64,000 nucleotides of DNA from positions 124,001 to 188,000 of the forward strand of contig NZ_JAINUY010000006.1 in NCBI RefSeq assembly GCF_020026915.1, given 5' to 3'. Positions 8,534 to 17,549 of the stretch are shown here, in pieces. Origin of the DNA: Flavobacterium potami (GTDB taxonomy: Bacteria; Bacteroidota; Bacteroidia; Flavobacteriales; Flavobacteriaceae). The first letter of the stretch is position 1. Each line of letters starts with the position of its first letter. Made by a program: the position numbers and the translations under genes. The notes under the pieces were generated by a model. The model did no database searches, had not been told where the DNA came from, and saw only the letters and a list, made by a program, of their open reading frames with translations.

Positions 8534-9639
8534 AAATACTTTACGTTGTATCTACTTTAAAAAGAACAGGACCTACTAATGTTTTATATAATTTAGTAGC
8601 AGAGCTTGATAGAAAAGAGTTTGAGCCAATAATATTAACTCTCTCTGAGGAAGATCCTAATTTTCCAAGTTCATGGAGAGCGTTTGAAGATTTAAATGTT
8701 AAGATATTTTCATTTAATTTTTCTAGAATTAAAGGTTTTGTTAGTGGTAGAAAGGAAATAAGAAAATTTATAGAACAGCATAATATTAATGTTGTTCATT
8801 TATATGGTTTTAGGGGTGATTTTATGTTAAACCGAGAAATCACTAAAAATGTAAAAATTATTAGTACTATAAATAGTAATATTTATGACGACTATACAAT
8901 GCTTTATGGTAAATATACAGGCAGAATTATGGCTTATTTACACATTAAATCTCTAAAAGGAAAAATAGGAGTTGCTTGCTCAAATTTTGTTTCAGAAGAA
9001 TTAAAAAAAAGATATAATGTTGATTTGAAAGTCATCTATAATGGAATTCCTTATAAAGAATATACTGCAGCTTCAAAAGAAGAACAAATAAGTATTAGAA
9101 AAAAACTAGACTTACCGCTAGATCAAAAAATATTCATTTTTGTAGGATATTTAATTTACAGAAAAGATCCTATTACTGTCATAAATGCTTTTTTAAATTC
9201 TAGAGCTTGTAAAAATTCAACTTTACTAATAATAGGAGATGGTCCCTTAAGGGAGGAATGTAAAGAGAAATGTGATTTGAAAAAGGGAAATGTTAAATTT
9301 TTAGGTAATCAACCCTCAACTATTGAATATCTAAAGGCTTCTGATTTTTACATTTCATCAGCATATTCTGAAGGTTTGCCAACTTCTGTGATGGAGGCTA
9401 TGAGTTGTGGTCTGCCAGTAGTTTTATCAAATATCAAACCTCATGAAGAATTAGTATCAGGTTTAAATTGGAATTATTTGTTTCCAGTAAATGATTATAA
9501 GAAGTTGTCTATAATTATAGATGATATTATTGAAAAAGATTATGGTACATTGAGTAACAAATGTCAATCTGTAATACTGAATGAAATTAATTCTAATGTT
9601 ATGGCAACTAAGTATCAATTACTTTATAAATATGATTAG
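8527..9639 (+). CDS. Family 4 glycosyltransferase
   Basis: GT-B enzyme of 370 residues. The N-terminal Rossmann domain starts with VVSTLKRTGPTNVLYNL, the glycine/acceptor loop. The C-terminal domain contains FVGYLIYRKDP (205-215) and the E282-x7-E290 pair in SEGLPTSVMEAMSCGLPVV, which contacts the nucleotide-sugar phosphates in GT4 enzymes. No membrane helix is seen. It overlaps the preceding GT2 gene by 7 bp. Its place next to a Wzx/Wzy set suggests that it builds the repeat unit. Confidence 0.85.
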   Translation: MLKILYVVSTLKRTGPTNVLYNLVAELDRKEFEPIILTLSEEDPNFPSSWRAFEDLNVKIFSFNFSRIKGFVSGRKEIRKFIEQHNINVVHLYGFRGDFMLNREITKNVKIISTINSNIYDDYTMLYGKYTGRIMAYLHIKSLKGKIGVACSNFVSEELKKRYNVDLKVIYNGIPYKEYTAASKEEQISIRKKLDLPLDQKIFIFVGYLIYRKDPITVINAFLNSRACKNSTLLIIGDGPLREECKEKCDLKKGNVKFLGNQPSTIEYLKASDFYISSAYSEGLPTSVMEAMSCGLPVVLSNIKPHEELVSGLNWNYLFPVNDYKKLSIIIDDIIEKDYGTLSNKCQSVILNEINSNVMATKYQLLYKYD

Positions 9640-9642
9640 GGG

Positions 9643-10578
9643 ATGAAAAAAAAATGCTTAGTTCTTGGTGGTGGTGGGTTCATTGGGTCAAATTTAGTAG
9701 GTTCTTTACTGTGCTCAGGTTATGATGTTAGGGTTTTTGATATGATCGGTTTCTCAAAAAAAAATATTCAAGAGTATTTAAATAAAATTGAAATTATAGA
9801 GGGAAGCTTTGATGATTTCTCAAAAATTAAGGAAGCTTTATCTGACATAGATTATGTCTATCATTTAATAAGTACAACAGTTCCGTCGAGTTCTCAATTG
9901 AATCCTTGTTTCGATATTGAAAGCAATCTTCTTCCTACTTTAAATTTACTAGAATCTATAAAAACGAGCTCAGTAAAAAAAGTAATTTTTTTATCTTCTG
10001 GAGGAACCGTTTATGGCATTCCAGATGAAACTCCAATAAAAGAAAGTCATCCAACGAATCCTATAAATTCGTATGGTATCACTAAGAAAACAATTGAAGA
10101 TTATTTTAGACTATATAATAGGCTCTGGAATATTGATGTTTGTATTTTTAGATTATCAAATCCTTATGGTGAAAAACAAAATCCAAAGGGAATTCAAGGA
10201 GTAATTCCTGTTTTTTTGCATAATGCAATTAAGCATGAACCTATTGAAGTTTGGGGGGATGGTAGTGTAATAAGGGATTATATTCATATTAATGATGTAA
10301 CCAAAGTTATGGTTGCTGCTTTGTCAATAGAAACGCCTGAAATTATTTATAATTTAGGTTCAGGGATTGGAACTTCAATTAATGATATTTTACGCTTTAT
10401 AAAAGAAAATTTAGAGCCTAATTTAGTAGTTAATTATTCTGAGGGCAGAATTTTTGATGTACCAATAAATGTTTTGGATATTAAAAATCTTAAAAACAGA
10501 TTTAGCATAAATAATTGTATTACTATTAATGATGGTATTAGAAAATTACACCAATACATTAAGAGTAATAATAGTTAG
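9643..10578 (+). CDS. NAD-dependent nucleotide-sugar epimerase/dehydratase
   Basis: Extended SDR of 311 residues with GGGGFIGSN (9-17) for NAD binding, SSGGTVYG (118-125) and catalytic Y144-x3-K148 in SYGITK. The later segment VWGDGSVIRDYIHINDV matches the substrate-binding region of GalE-like UDP-sugar 4-epimerases. It is shorter than classic GalE (about 340). The likely reaction is C4 epimerisation of a UDP-hexose or UDP-HexNAc in the cytoplasm; the exact substrate is unknown. It is 3 bp downstream of the GT4 gene. Confidence 0.78.
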   Translation: MKKKCLVLGGGGFIGSNLVGSLLCSGYDVRVFDMIGFSKKNIQEYLNKIEIIEGSFDDFSKIKEALSDIDYVYHLISTTVPSSSQLNPCFDIESNLLPTLNLLESIKTSSVKKVIFLSSGGTVYGIPDETPIKESHPTNPINSYGITKKTIEDYFRLYNRLWNIDVCIFRLSNPYGEKQNPKGIQGVIPVFLHNAIKHEPIEVWGDGSVIRDYIHINDVTKVMVAALSIETPEIIYNLGSGIGTSINDILRFIKENLEPNLVVNYSEGRIFDVPINVLDIKNLKNRFSINNCITINDGIRKLHQYIKSNNS

Positions 10579-10609
10579 AAATAATTGATTAAAAAAATAA
10601 ATTAAAAGG

Positions 10610-11437
10610 ATGACGGAATTTTCAGTATTAATGTCTATTTATTTTAAAGAAAATCCAATATATTTTAGGCAGTGTTTGGAGTCAATTTTTAAACAGACAT
10701 TTCTTCCTAATGAGATAGTTTTGATAAAAGACGGACCTTTACCAATAGAGCTTGATGCTGTAATAACCGAGTATACAAATAATTATCCCAAAATATTTAA
10801 AATAATATCTTTGTCTGAGAATAAAGGACTTGGCAATGCATTGGCTATTGGTGTTGTTCAATGTTCAAACCAAATTATAGCTCGAATGGATACCGATGAT
10901 ATTTGTGCAATTAATCGTTTTGAAAAGCAAATAAAGTTTTTAGATAGTAATCCTAATATTGATTTAGTAGGTTCTAATGTTGAAGAATTTAATAATGTTC
11001 CTGGAGATTTAAAACGTTATCGTAAAATGCCAGAACAAGGAGAAGCACTAAGGAAATATTCAAGATTTAGAAATCCAGTTAATCATCCTTCAGTTATGTT
11101 CCGTAAAGATAAAGTCTTAGAAGCGGGTAACTATAATGGAGATATATTGTTATTTGAAGATTTTTCTTTGTTTATAAGAATGTTACAGAATGGATGTGAA
11201 TTTTTTAACATTCAAGAGTGTTTACTTTATTTTAGAACCGGCATAGGAATAGAAGTTATAAAAAGAAGAAGTGGACTATTCTATATAAAGAATGAATGGA
11301 AATTTGCAAAGTTAGCATTGAAAATAGGTAATTTAAATATATTTGAATGGTTGTTTTACATCGCAACTAAATTGCCACTTCGTCTATTGCCTCCCAGAGT
11401 AATTCTTTATATATATAATCAATTTTTAAGACATTAA
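10610..11437 (+). CDS. Family 2 glycosyltransferase, AmsE-like
   Basis: GT-A enzyme of 275 residues. MSIYFKENP (8-16), KDGPL (40-44), NKGLGNALAIG (71-81) and ARMDTDDI (91-98, metal site) are the signatures of the AmsE-type branch of GT2, which often adds galactose or related sugars. FEDFSLFIRML provides the usual acidic ED pair. The C-terminus is hydrophobic and basic, probably membrane-associated. A 31-bp AT-rich spacer with AAAAGG just before the ATG precedes it. The donor sugar is not determinable. Confidence 0.82.
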   Translation: MTEFSVLMSIYFKENPIYFRQCLESIFKQTFLPNEIVLIKDGPLPIELDAVITEYTNNYPKIFKIISLSENKGLGNALAIGVVQCSNQIIARMDTDDICAINRFEKQIKFLDSNPNIDLVGSNVEEFNNVPGDLKRYRKMPEQGEALRKYSRFRNPVNHPSVMFRKDKVLEAGNYNGDILLFEDFSLFIRMLQNGCEFFNIQECLLYFRTGIGIEVIKRRSGLFYIKNEWKFAKLALKIGNLNIFEWLFYIATKLPLRLLPPRVILYIYNQFLRH

Positions 11438-11449
11438 TCTTTAGTAAAG

Positions 11450-12352
11450 ATGAATAATATATTAATAACTGGTTCAAATGGTTTTCTTGGGAAATTAATT
11501 TACGCAGAATTAGAAAATGGAAATAAAGTTTTTGGGTTATCTAAAAATTCGGGAAATTATAAGCTTTCATTAGAAAAAGATATTCCAGTTTTTTATGATA
11601 ATTTTGATCTCGTAATACATTGTGCTGGAAAAGCACACGTTGTTCCTAAAACTAAAATTGAGAAAAAAGAGTTTTATGATGTTAATGTATTAGGAACTCA
11701 AAATCTGTTAAAAGGATTAGAAAAATCTAGATTACCTAAAGAGTTTATTTTTATAAGTTCAGTATCTGTATATGGACAAGATAAAGGTAATGATATTCAA
11801 GAAAATTATCCTTTGCAAGCTACTGATGCATATGGACAAAGTAAAATTGAAGCTGAAAAAATTATTACAAATTGGTGTGAAGACAACAATGTTACTTGTA
11901 CAATTTTACGTTTGCCATTACTTGTAGGCAAAGATGCTCCTGGAAACTTGGGAGCAATGATAAAAGCCATTACCAAAGGATACTATTTTAATATAGGAGG
12001 TGGAAAAGCAAAAAAAAGCATGGTTTTAGGAAAAGATGTAGCTTCAGTAATCATGAAAGTTGCTCCAATTGGTGGGATTTATAATCTTACAGATGGACAT
12101 CATCCAAATTTTCATGAATTAAGTTTGGCAATTTCAAAAAATAAAAACAAGAAAAAACCATTTAACTTACCAATTAAAATAGCTTTGCTTGTGGGTAAAT
12201 TTGGAGATCTTTTGAAAGGGAAAGCGCCAATAGATTCGTTAAAAATAAAAAAAATGAGTTCTGATTTAACTTTTGATGATAGTAAAGCTAGAAACTTGTT
12301 AGGCTGGAATCCTCAATCAGTGATTGAATATATATATAATAATAAAATATAA
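11450..12352 (+). CDS. WbpV-like UDP-4-keto-6-deoxy-HexNAc reductase/epimerase
   Basis: SDR of 300 residues with TGSNGFLGK (7-15), SSVSVYG (103-109) and Y128-x3-K132. The segment DAPGNLGAMIKAI and the following FNIGGGKAKKSMVL resemble reductases that convert UDP-4-keto-6-deoxy-GlcNAc to UDP-QuiNAc or UDP-FucNAc. Two partners are present: a PglF/WbpM-like 4,6-dehydratase at 19.4 kb to make the keto sugar, and a WecA/WbpL-like transferase at 14.5 kb to load it onto undecaprenyl phosphate. This three-gene logic is the main argument. A generic 4-epimerase remains possible. Confidence 0.7.
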   Translation: MNNILITGSNGFLGKLIYAELENGNKVFGLSKNSGNYKLSLEKDIPVFYDNFDLVIHCAGKAHVVPKTKIEKKEFYDVNVLGTQNLLKGLEKSRLPKEFIFISSVSVYGQDKGNDIQENYPLQATDAYGQSKIEAEKIITNWCEDNNVTCTILRLPLLVGKDAPGNLGAMIKAITKGYYFNIGGGKAKKSMVLGKDVASVIMKVAPIGGIYNLTDGHHPNFHELSLAISKNKNKKKPFNLPIKIALLVGKFGDLLKGKAPIDSLKIKKMSSDLTFDDSKARNLLGWNPQSVIEYIYNNKI

Positions 12353-12362
12353 AAATATAAAA

Positions 12363-13481
12363 ATGAAAATTGCACTTATAACAGGAATCACTGGACAAGA
12401 TGGATCCTATTTAGCAGAATTACTATTAGAAAAAGGTTATATGGTTCATGGAGTTAAAAGAAGAGCATCTTCTTTTAACACACAAAGAATTGATCATATT
12501 TATCAGGATCAACATGAAGCACATGTAAATTTTAAGTTACACTATGGTGACTTAACAGATTCTACGAATGTTATTAGAATTATCCAAGAAGTAAAACCAG
12601 ATGAAATATATAATTTAGGAGCTATGAGTCACGTAAAAGTTTCTTTTGATTCTCCAGAATATGTTGCAAATGTTGATGGAATTGGAACATTAAGAATTTT
12701 AGAAGCAGTTCGTATTTTAGGTTTAGAAAATAAGACGCGTATTTATCAAGCTTCAACTTCAGAATTATATGGTGGATTAGCTGAGAATAAAAATGAAAGA
12801 GGTTTTTACGATGAGCATTCTCCATTTTATCCACGTTCACCTTATGGAGTTGCAAAAATTTATGGTTTCTGGATTACTAAAAATTATAGAGAGGCATATG
12901 ATATATTTGCTTGTAATGGAATTTTATTCAACCATGAGTCTCCGCGTAGAGGAGAAACTTTCGTTACTCGTAAAATTACAATGGCTACAGCAGCTATAGC
13001 ACTAGGAGAGCAAGAGTGTTTGTATTTAGGGAATTTAGATGCACAACGTGATTGGGGACATGCTAAGGACTATGTAGAGGCTATGTGGCGTATTTTACAA
13101 CAAGATGTCGCAGAAGACTACGTAATTGCTATGGGAGAAACTACTTATGTACGTGATTTTGTTAAAATGTCATTTGCTGAAGTAGGAATCAATATCGAGT
13201 TTAGAGGACAAGGTGTAGATGAAAAAGGTTATGTTGCATCATGTAGTAATCCTGATTACCAAATTGAGATAGGTAAACAAGTTATTGCAGTAGATCCACA
13301 ATATTTCCGTCCAACAGAAGTTGATTTGCTTATTGGTGACCCTACTAAATCAAAAACAAAATTAGGTTGGGTTCCTCAATACGATTTAGCTGGGTTAGTA
13401 AGAGAAATGATGGCGTCTGATCTTGACTATGTTAAGAGAGAAAAAATGTTAAATGAAGTAAAATCTTCAATTAGATATTAA
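12363..13481 (+). CDS. gmd: GDP-mannose 4,6-dehydratase
   Basis: SDR of 372 residues, the usual Gmd length. TGITGQDGSYL (7-17) binds NADP, STSELYG (131-137) and Y161-x3-K165 form the active site, and NHESPRRGETFVTRKI is the Gmd-specific substrate loop. It converts GDP-mannose to GDP-4-keto-6-deoxymannose, the precursor of GDP-L-fucose. The ATG at 12363 is chosen because the protein then opens with MKIALITGITGQ; an in-frame ATG at 12324 adds 13 residues that overlap the previous gene. The fcl gene follows after a short hairpin-containing spacer. Confidence 0.97.
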   Translation: MKIALITGITGQDGSYLAELLLEKGYMVHGVKRRASSFNTQRIDHIYQDQHEAHVNFKLHYGDLTDSTNVIRIIQEVKPDEIYNLGAMSHVKVSFDSPEYVANVDGIGTLRILEAVRILGLENKTRIYQASTSELYGGLAENKNERGFYDEHSPFYPRSPYGVAKIYGFWITKNYREAYDIFACNGILFNHESPRRGETFVTRKITMATAAIALGEQECLYLGNLDAQRDWGHAKDYVEAMWRILQQDVAEDYVIAMGETTYVRDFVKMSFAEVGINIEFRGQGVDEKGYVASCSNPDYQIEIGKQVIAVDPQYFRPTEVDLLIGDPTKSKTKLGWVPQYDLAGLVREMMASDLDYVKREKMLNEVKSSIRY

Positions 13482-13488
13482 TTTAAAT

Positions 13489-13519
13489 AAATCAAGAATG
13501 ATTTATTATTCTTTGATTT
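13489..13519 (+). terminator. Imperfect stem-loop between gmd and fcl
   Basis: The arms AAATCAAGAAT (13489-13499) and ATTCTTTGATTT (13508-13519) pair over 11 positions with one bulge around an 8-base loop. The stem is AT-rich and has no clean T-tract. It could attenuate or stabilise the transcript between gmd and fcl rather than end it, since the two genes must be expressed together. Confidence 0.3.
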
Positions 13520-13532
13520 AGAAATTATCATT

Positions 13533-14465
13533 ATGAATTTACAAGATAAAATATATATAGCAGGACACCGTGGAATGGTTGGTTCTGCTATTTTACGTCA
13601 ACTAAAATCACAGGGTTACAACAATTTTGTGCTTAAAACTTCTTCTGAACTAGATCTGCGAAATCAACAAGCTGTAGCTGATTTTTTTGTAGAAGAAAAA
13701 CCAGATTATGTTTTTTTAGCAGCAGCAAAAGTTGGTGGAATTATTGCTAATAATACTTATAGAGGAGATTTTATTTATGAGAATCTGATGATACAAAATA
13801 ATATCATCCATCAGTCTTATTTAAATAATGTCAAGAAATTAATGTTTCTGGGCTCTTCATGTATTTATCCTAAGATGGCTCCTCAGCCTTTGAAAGAAGA
13901 ATACATGCTTACAGGTGAATTAGAGCCAACAAACGAACCATATGCAATTGCAAAAATTGCTGGTATAAAAATGTGCGACGCTTATAGAAGTCAGTTTGGA
14001 TGTAATTTTATTTCTGTAATGCCAACTAATCTATACGGACCAAACGATAACTACGATTTAAAAAATTCTCACGTTCTTCCAGCAATGTTGAGAAAATTTA
14101 TTACAGCAAAACGTAATAACGATTCTTCTGTAACAATTTGGGGGTCAGGAAGTCCAAAAAGAGAGTTTTTGCATGCAGATGATCTTGCACAAGCTTGTCT
14201 TTATTTAATGGAAAACTATAATGAAGAAGGGCTTGTAAATATTGGGGTAGGAGAAGATATTTCAATTCTAGATTTAGCTGTTTTAGTAAAAAAAATAGTT
14301 GGTTTTGAAGGTGAAATCTTAACAGATACTTCCAAACCAGATGGTACGCCTCGTAAACTAATGGATGTTTCTAAATTAAATGGTTTTGGTTGGAAAGCAA
14401 AAATAAGTTTAGAAGAAGGTATTCAAAAAGTATATGACGAAATAAAAAATATTAACTGGGAATAA
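13533..14465 (+). CDS. fcl: GDP-L-fucose synthase
   Basis: SDR of 310 residues, matching the size of Fcl/WcaG. GHRGMVGSAI (11-20) is the NADP-binding motif, GSSCIYP (107-113) contains the catalytic Ser and Cys positions, and Y137-x3-K141 completes the active site. The protein epimerises and reduces GDP-4-keto-6-deoxymannose to GDP-L-fucose. It directly follows gmd, so the locus can make GDP-L-fucose for one of its GTs. The start ATG is followed by MNLQDKIYIAGHRG, as expected. Confidence 0.96.
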   Translation: MNLQDKIYIAGHRGMVGSAILRQLKSQGYNNFVLKTSSELDLRNQQAVADFFVEEKPDYVFLAAAKVGGIIANNTYRGDFIYENLMIQNNIIHQSYLNNVKKLMFLGSSCIYPKMAPQPLKEEYMLTGELEPTNEPYAIAKIAGIKMCDAYRSQFGCNFISVMPTNLYGPNDNYDLKNSHVLPAMLRKFITAKRNNDSSVTIWGSGSPKREFLHADDLAQACLYLMENYNEEGLVNIGVGEDISILDLAVLVKKIVGFEGEILTDTSKPDGTPRKLMDVSKLNGFGWKAKISLEEGIQKVYDEIKNINWE

Positions 14466-14473
14466 TTCATAAA

Positions 14474-15439
14474 ATGGAATACACAATTTTAGGAATTATC
14501 TTAATGATTATTATGCTACTTTATTTCAAAGTAGCAGATCGATTTAATATAATTGATAAACCAAATCAAAGAAGTTCTCATACTGAAATAACTTTAAGAG
14601 GAGGTGGAATAATTTTCTGGTTTTCTGCTTTGCTTTATTTTGTACAGCACATACAGAGTAATTATTTTTTCTTTACAGGAATTACATTAGTTAGTCTGGT
14701 AAGTTTTTGGGATGATATTCAAAATTTATCTAATAAATTAAGAATCTCCATTCACTTTCTTGCAATTACATTGATATTCTTAGATTTGGATTTGTTCAAT
14801 ACTATTCCGATCTGGGGCATTTTGATTGCTTATGTTTTGGCTATTGGTTTGATAAATGCTTATAATTTCATGGATGGAATTAATGGCATTACAGGAATTT
14901 ATACCTTATCAGTAATGGGAGCATTATTGTATGTAAACACAAAAGTGCAGCTTTTTACAGATGGAAGTTTCATAAAATATGCTATGATAGCAAGTTTTGT
15001 CTTTTTGTTCTTTAATTATAGAAAAAAAGCAAAATGCTTTGCAGGAGACGTAGGAAGTATTGCCATTGCTTTTTGGGTAATTTATTTAGTTTTGAAGTTA
15101 ATTATTATTACTAATTCACTTGTTTGGTTACTTTTCTTAGCAGTTTATGGAGTAGATGCCGTGTTTACTATTATACATAGACTATATTTGAAGCAAAATA
15201 TATTTGAAGCACATCGTTTGCATTTTTATCAAATCTTAAGTAATGAGTATAAAATTCAACACAGATTGGTAGCATTACTTTACGGTGTAATTCAAATTTC
15301 AATTTCATTTTTAGTGGTGAATCTTTATCAGAAAGTGGATGATATAATTATCTTTTTACTTATAATTCTACCTTTGCTTCTTGTTTATTCATTAAAATTC
15401 TATTTGCTAAGTAAAAGTAATTTAAGATTAAGAGCATGA
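14474..15439 (+). CDS. WecA/WbpL-like undecaprenyl-phosphate HexNAc-1-P transferase
   Basis: Membrane protein of 321 residues with about ten helices and all the family signatures: WDD (79-81), NFMDGINGI (131-139), FAGDVGS (189-195) and EAHRLHFYQ (245-253). These Asp and His loops face the cytoplasm and bind Mg and the UDP-sugar. The enzyme starts glycan assembly by moving a HexNAc-1-phosphate (GlcNAc, QuiNAc or FucNAc type) to undecaprenyl phosphate. Its closeness to the WbpV-like reductase suggests a QuiNAc/FucNAc donor. It overlaps the cupin gene by 4 bp. A second initiator of a different family lies at 57.7 kb. Confidence 0.88.
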   Translation: MEYTILGIILMIIMLLYFKVADRFNIIDKPNQRSSHTEITLRGGGIIFWFSALLYFVQHIQSNYFFFTGITLVSLVSFWDDIQNLSNKLRISIHFLAITLIFLDLDLFNTIPIWGILIAYVLAIGLINAYNFMDGINGITGIYTLSVMGALLYVNTKVQLFTDGSFIKYAMIASFVFLFFNYRKKAKCFAGDVGSIAIAFWVIYLVLKLIIITNSLVWLLFLAVYGVDAVFTIIHRLYLKQNIFEAHRLHFYQILSNEYKIQHRLVALLYGVIQISISFLVVNLYQKVDDIIIFLLIILPLLLVYSLKFYLLSKSNLRLRA

Positions 15440-15855
15440 AACCAAAAGTAATTCAAGGAGGGAATTTTGCAGATCATAGAGGAAGTATCTCTTTTGTAAA
15501 TGATTTTAATTTTTCTGATATCGAAAGGTTTTACATTATTAGCAACTCTAATGAAAATCCTTTTCGTGGTTGGCAAGGACATAAATTAGATGCTAAAAAT
15601 TTTTACTGTCTAACAGGATCTTTTAAAATTCATTTTATTAAAATTGATAATTGGGAAAATCCGTCAAAAGATTTAATGATTGAAACGATTGTGGTCTCAG
15701 AATCTGATAGTAAAATTGTTCATATTCCTGCAGGGTATGCAAATGCTGTAGAATCTCTGGAAGAGAAATCAAAATTAATGTCATTTTCTACCTTACCATT
15801 AACTAAAGTAAGTGAGGATGATGTCCGTTATCCGTTTGATTATTGGCATATTTAA
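15436..15855 (+). CDS. WxcM/FdtA-like cupin, nucleotide-sugar isomerase or epimerase-like
   Basis: Small single-domain cupin of 139 residues. DHRGSISFV, RFYIISN and PFRGWQGHK (42-50) align with FdtA/QdtA-type ketoisomerases and RmlC-type epimerases; HIPAGYANAVESLEE (96-110) is the second cupin strand. In FdtA the core reads roughly RGxHAHK with two His; here it reads RGWQGHK, with Gln47 replacing the first His and H49 retained. Activity may therefore differ. It overlaps the upstream transferase by 4 bp, and an aminotransferase starts 2 bp after its stop, so it probably acts on a keto-sugar in that route. Confidence 0.65.
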   Translation: MKPKVIQGGNFADHRGSISFVNDFNFSDIERFYIISNSNENPFRGWQGHKLDAKNFYCLTGSFKIHFIKIDNWENPSKDLMIETIVVSESDSKIVHIPAGYANAVESLEEKSKLMSFSTLPLTKVSEDDVRYPFDYWHI

Positions 15856-15857
15856 TA

Positions 15858-16982
15858 ATGAATAATAATAGGATTTATTTATCGTTGTCTCAGGAAAGTG
15901 GTTTTGAACAAGAGTATATACAAAAAGCTTTAAAATCAAATTGGATTACTTCTGGAGGACCAAACGTAGATGAATTTGAAAATGAACTTCAAAATTATTT
16001 TGATAAAGGAAAATTTGTAGCCGCACTGAATTCTGGAACATCAGCAATACATCTGGCGTTACTTTTACTTGGAGTCAAAGAAGATGATGAAGTGATAAGT
16101 CAAAGTATGACATTTGCTGCTTCAGCAAATCCGATTTTGTATCAAAAAGCAATTCCAATATTGGTTGATAGTGAACCTGAAACATGGAATATCTGTCCTG
16201 AGTATTTAGATATTGCAATAAAAGATCGAATACAAAAAGGTAAAAAACCAAAAGCTATTATTGCAGTTCATTTATATGGAATGCCATATAAAGTGGATGA
16301 AGTTCATGCAATAGCGGAAAAATACGAAATACCAATTATTGAAGATAGTGCTGAAGCGTTTGGTAGTAGTTATAAAGGAAAGAAATGTGGACAATTTGGA
16401 ACTTTTGGAATAATTTCCTTTAATGGTAATAAAATTATCACAGCTTCGAGTGGAGGAGCATTAATTGCTAACTCTCAAAAAACAAAAGACAAAGCAATTT
16501 TTTACGCTACTCAATCGAAAGATAATGCTGCACATTATCAGCACAGCGAATTGGGATATAATTACAGAATGAGTAATATCTGTGCAGGAATTGGTCTAGG
16601 ACAAATGAAAGTATTAGAAAACAATATTAGTGCAAGAAGAAATAATCACTTGTTTTATAAAGAAGTTTTTAAAGAAATTAAAAATGTAAAGCTTTTTGAT
16701 AATTCAAATGAAGATTTTTTTTCAAATTATTGGCTCAGTACAATACTGCTAGATACACAAGAAGAAAGAGAGAAATTAAGAATTACTTTTGATAAGGCAA
16801 ATGTAGAAAGTCGTCCTTTATGGAAACCCATGCATTTGCAACCACTTTTTGAAAATTATCCCTATTATGGAAATAAGGTGTCTCAAGAATTATTTGAGAA
16901 AGGATTATGTCTTCCATCGGGATCAAATTTAAAAAATGAAGATAAAATTAGAATAAAGGAAGTTATATTTAGTTTCTTTTAA
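15858..16982 (+). CDS. DegT-family PLP-dependent sugar aminotransferase (PglE/LegC-like)
   Basis: Aminotransferase of 374 residues. NSGTSAIHLAL (58-68) binds the cofactor phosphate, EDSAEAFGS (162-170) contains the Asp that contacts the PLP nitrogen, and K192 in FNGNKIITASSGG is the Schiff-base lysine. The wording around HLYGMPYKVDEV and FGTFGIISFNGNK resembles PglE-type enzymes that make UDP-4-amino-4,6-dideoxy-HexNAc. The PglF-like dehydratase at 19.4 kb could supply the substrate. ATG 15858 is preferred; an upstream TTG adds only five residues. A 3-aminotransferase paired with the cupin is the alternative. Confidence 0.82.
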   Translation: MNNNRIYLSLSQESGFEQEYIQKALKSNWITSGGPNVDEFENELQNYFDKGKFVAALNSGTSAIHLALLLLGVKEDDEVISQSMTFAASANPILYQKAIPILVDSEPETWNICPEYLDIAIKDRIQKGKKPKAIIAVHLYGMPYKVDEVHAIAEKYEIPIIEDSAEAFGSSYKGKKCGQFGTFGIISFNGNKIITASSGGALIANSQKTKDKAIFYATQSKDNAAHYQHSELGYNYRMSNICAGIGLGQMKVLENNISARRNNHLFYKEVFKEIKNVKLFDNSNEDFFSNYWLSTILLDTQEEREKLRITFDKANVESRPLWKPMHLQPLFENYPYYGNKVSQELFEKGLCLPSGSNLKNEDKIRIKEVIFSFF

Positions 16983-17000
16983 ATTGAATAAATTTAAAAT

Positions 17001-17549
17001 ATGAAAATCGAAAAAACATTTATCGAAGACTTAGTAATTGTAGAACCAGCAGTTTTTGGAGACGAAAGAGGTTATTTTTTTGAATCTTACAGTAAAACAA
17101 AATTTGAAGATCTAGGAATCAACATTGATTTTGTTCAAGATAATCAATCCTTTTCAAAAAAAGGAACTTTAAGGGGTTTGCACTATCAAAACCCACCTTT
17201 TGCGCAAACAAAATTAGTTAGAGTTTTAGAAGGTGAAATCATCGATGTTGCTGTAGATTTGAGAAAAGATTCTCCTACTTACGGAAAAGCATTCAGTATT
17301 TTATTGTCCGCAGAAAATAAAAAGCAGTTGTTGGTTCCGCAAGGATTTGCACATGGTTTTTCAGTTATTAGCGAAACAGCTTCTGTCATGTATAAATGTG
17401 ATCAGTTTTACAATAAACCTTCTGAAGGAGGAATTAAATATGATGATCCTTCTTTAAATATTGACTGGGGTATGGACTTAAAAGATGCAATAGTTTCAGA
17501 AAAAGATCAAATTCTACCTTATATTGATAATTGTAATAGTTTGTTTTAA
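17001..17549 (+). CDS. rfbC: dTDP-4-dehydrorhamnose 3,5-epimerase
   Basis: RmlC of 182 residues, the family's usual size. TLRGLHYQ contains catalytic H61, LVPQGFAHGF (111-120) is the core cupin strand, and MYKCDQFYNKPSE contains the conserved tyrosines. It epimerises C3 and C5 of dTDP-4-keto-6-deoxyglucose, the third step of dTDP-L-rhamnose synthesis. The stop overlaps the rfbD start (TAATG), indicating translational coupling. The order here is rfbC-rfbD-rfbA; rfbB is absent from the window. Confidence 0.95.
   Translation: MKIEKTFIEDLVIVEPAVFGDERGYFFESYSKTKFEDLGINIDFVQDNQSFSKKGTLRGLHYQNPPFAQTKLVRVLEGEIIDVAVDLRKDSPTYGKAFSILLSAENKKQLLVPQGFAHGFSVISETASVMYKCDQFYNKPSEGGIKYDDPSLNIDWGMDLKDAIVSEKDQILPYIDNCNSLF

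Noticed and set aside
12324..12362. Upstream ATG for gmd
   Set aside because: The 13 extra residues overlap the preceding gene and precede a perfect Gmd start.
13482..13532. Possible promoter between gmd and fcl (TATTCTTTG)
   Set aside because: It needs a three-base rather than two-base gap in TAnnTTTG and lies within the hairpin; not a convincing promoter.
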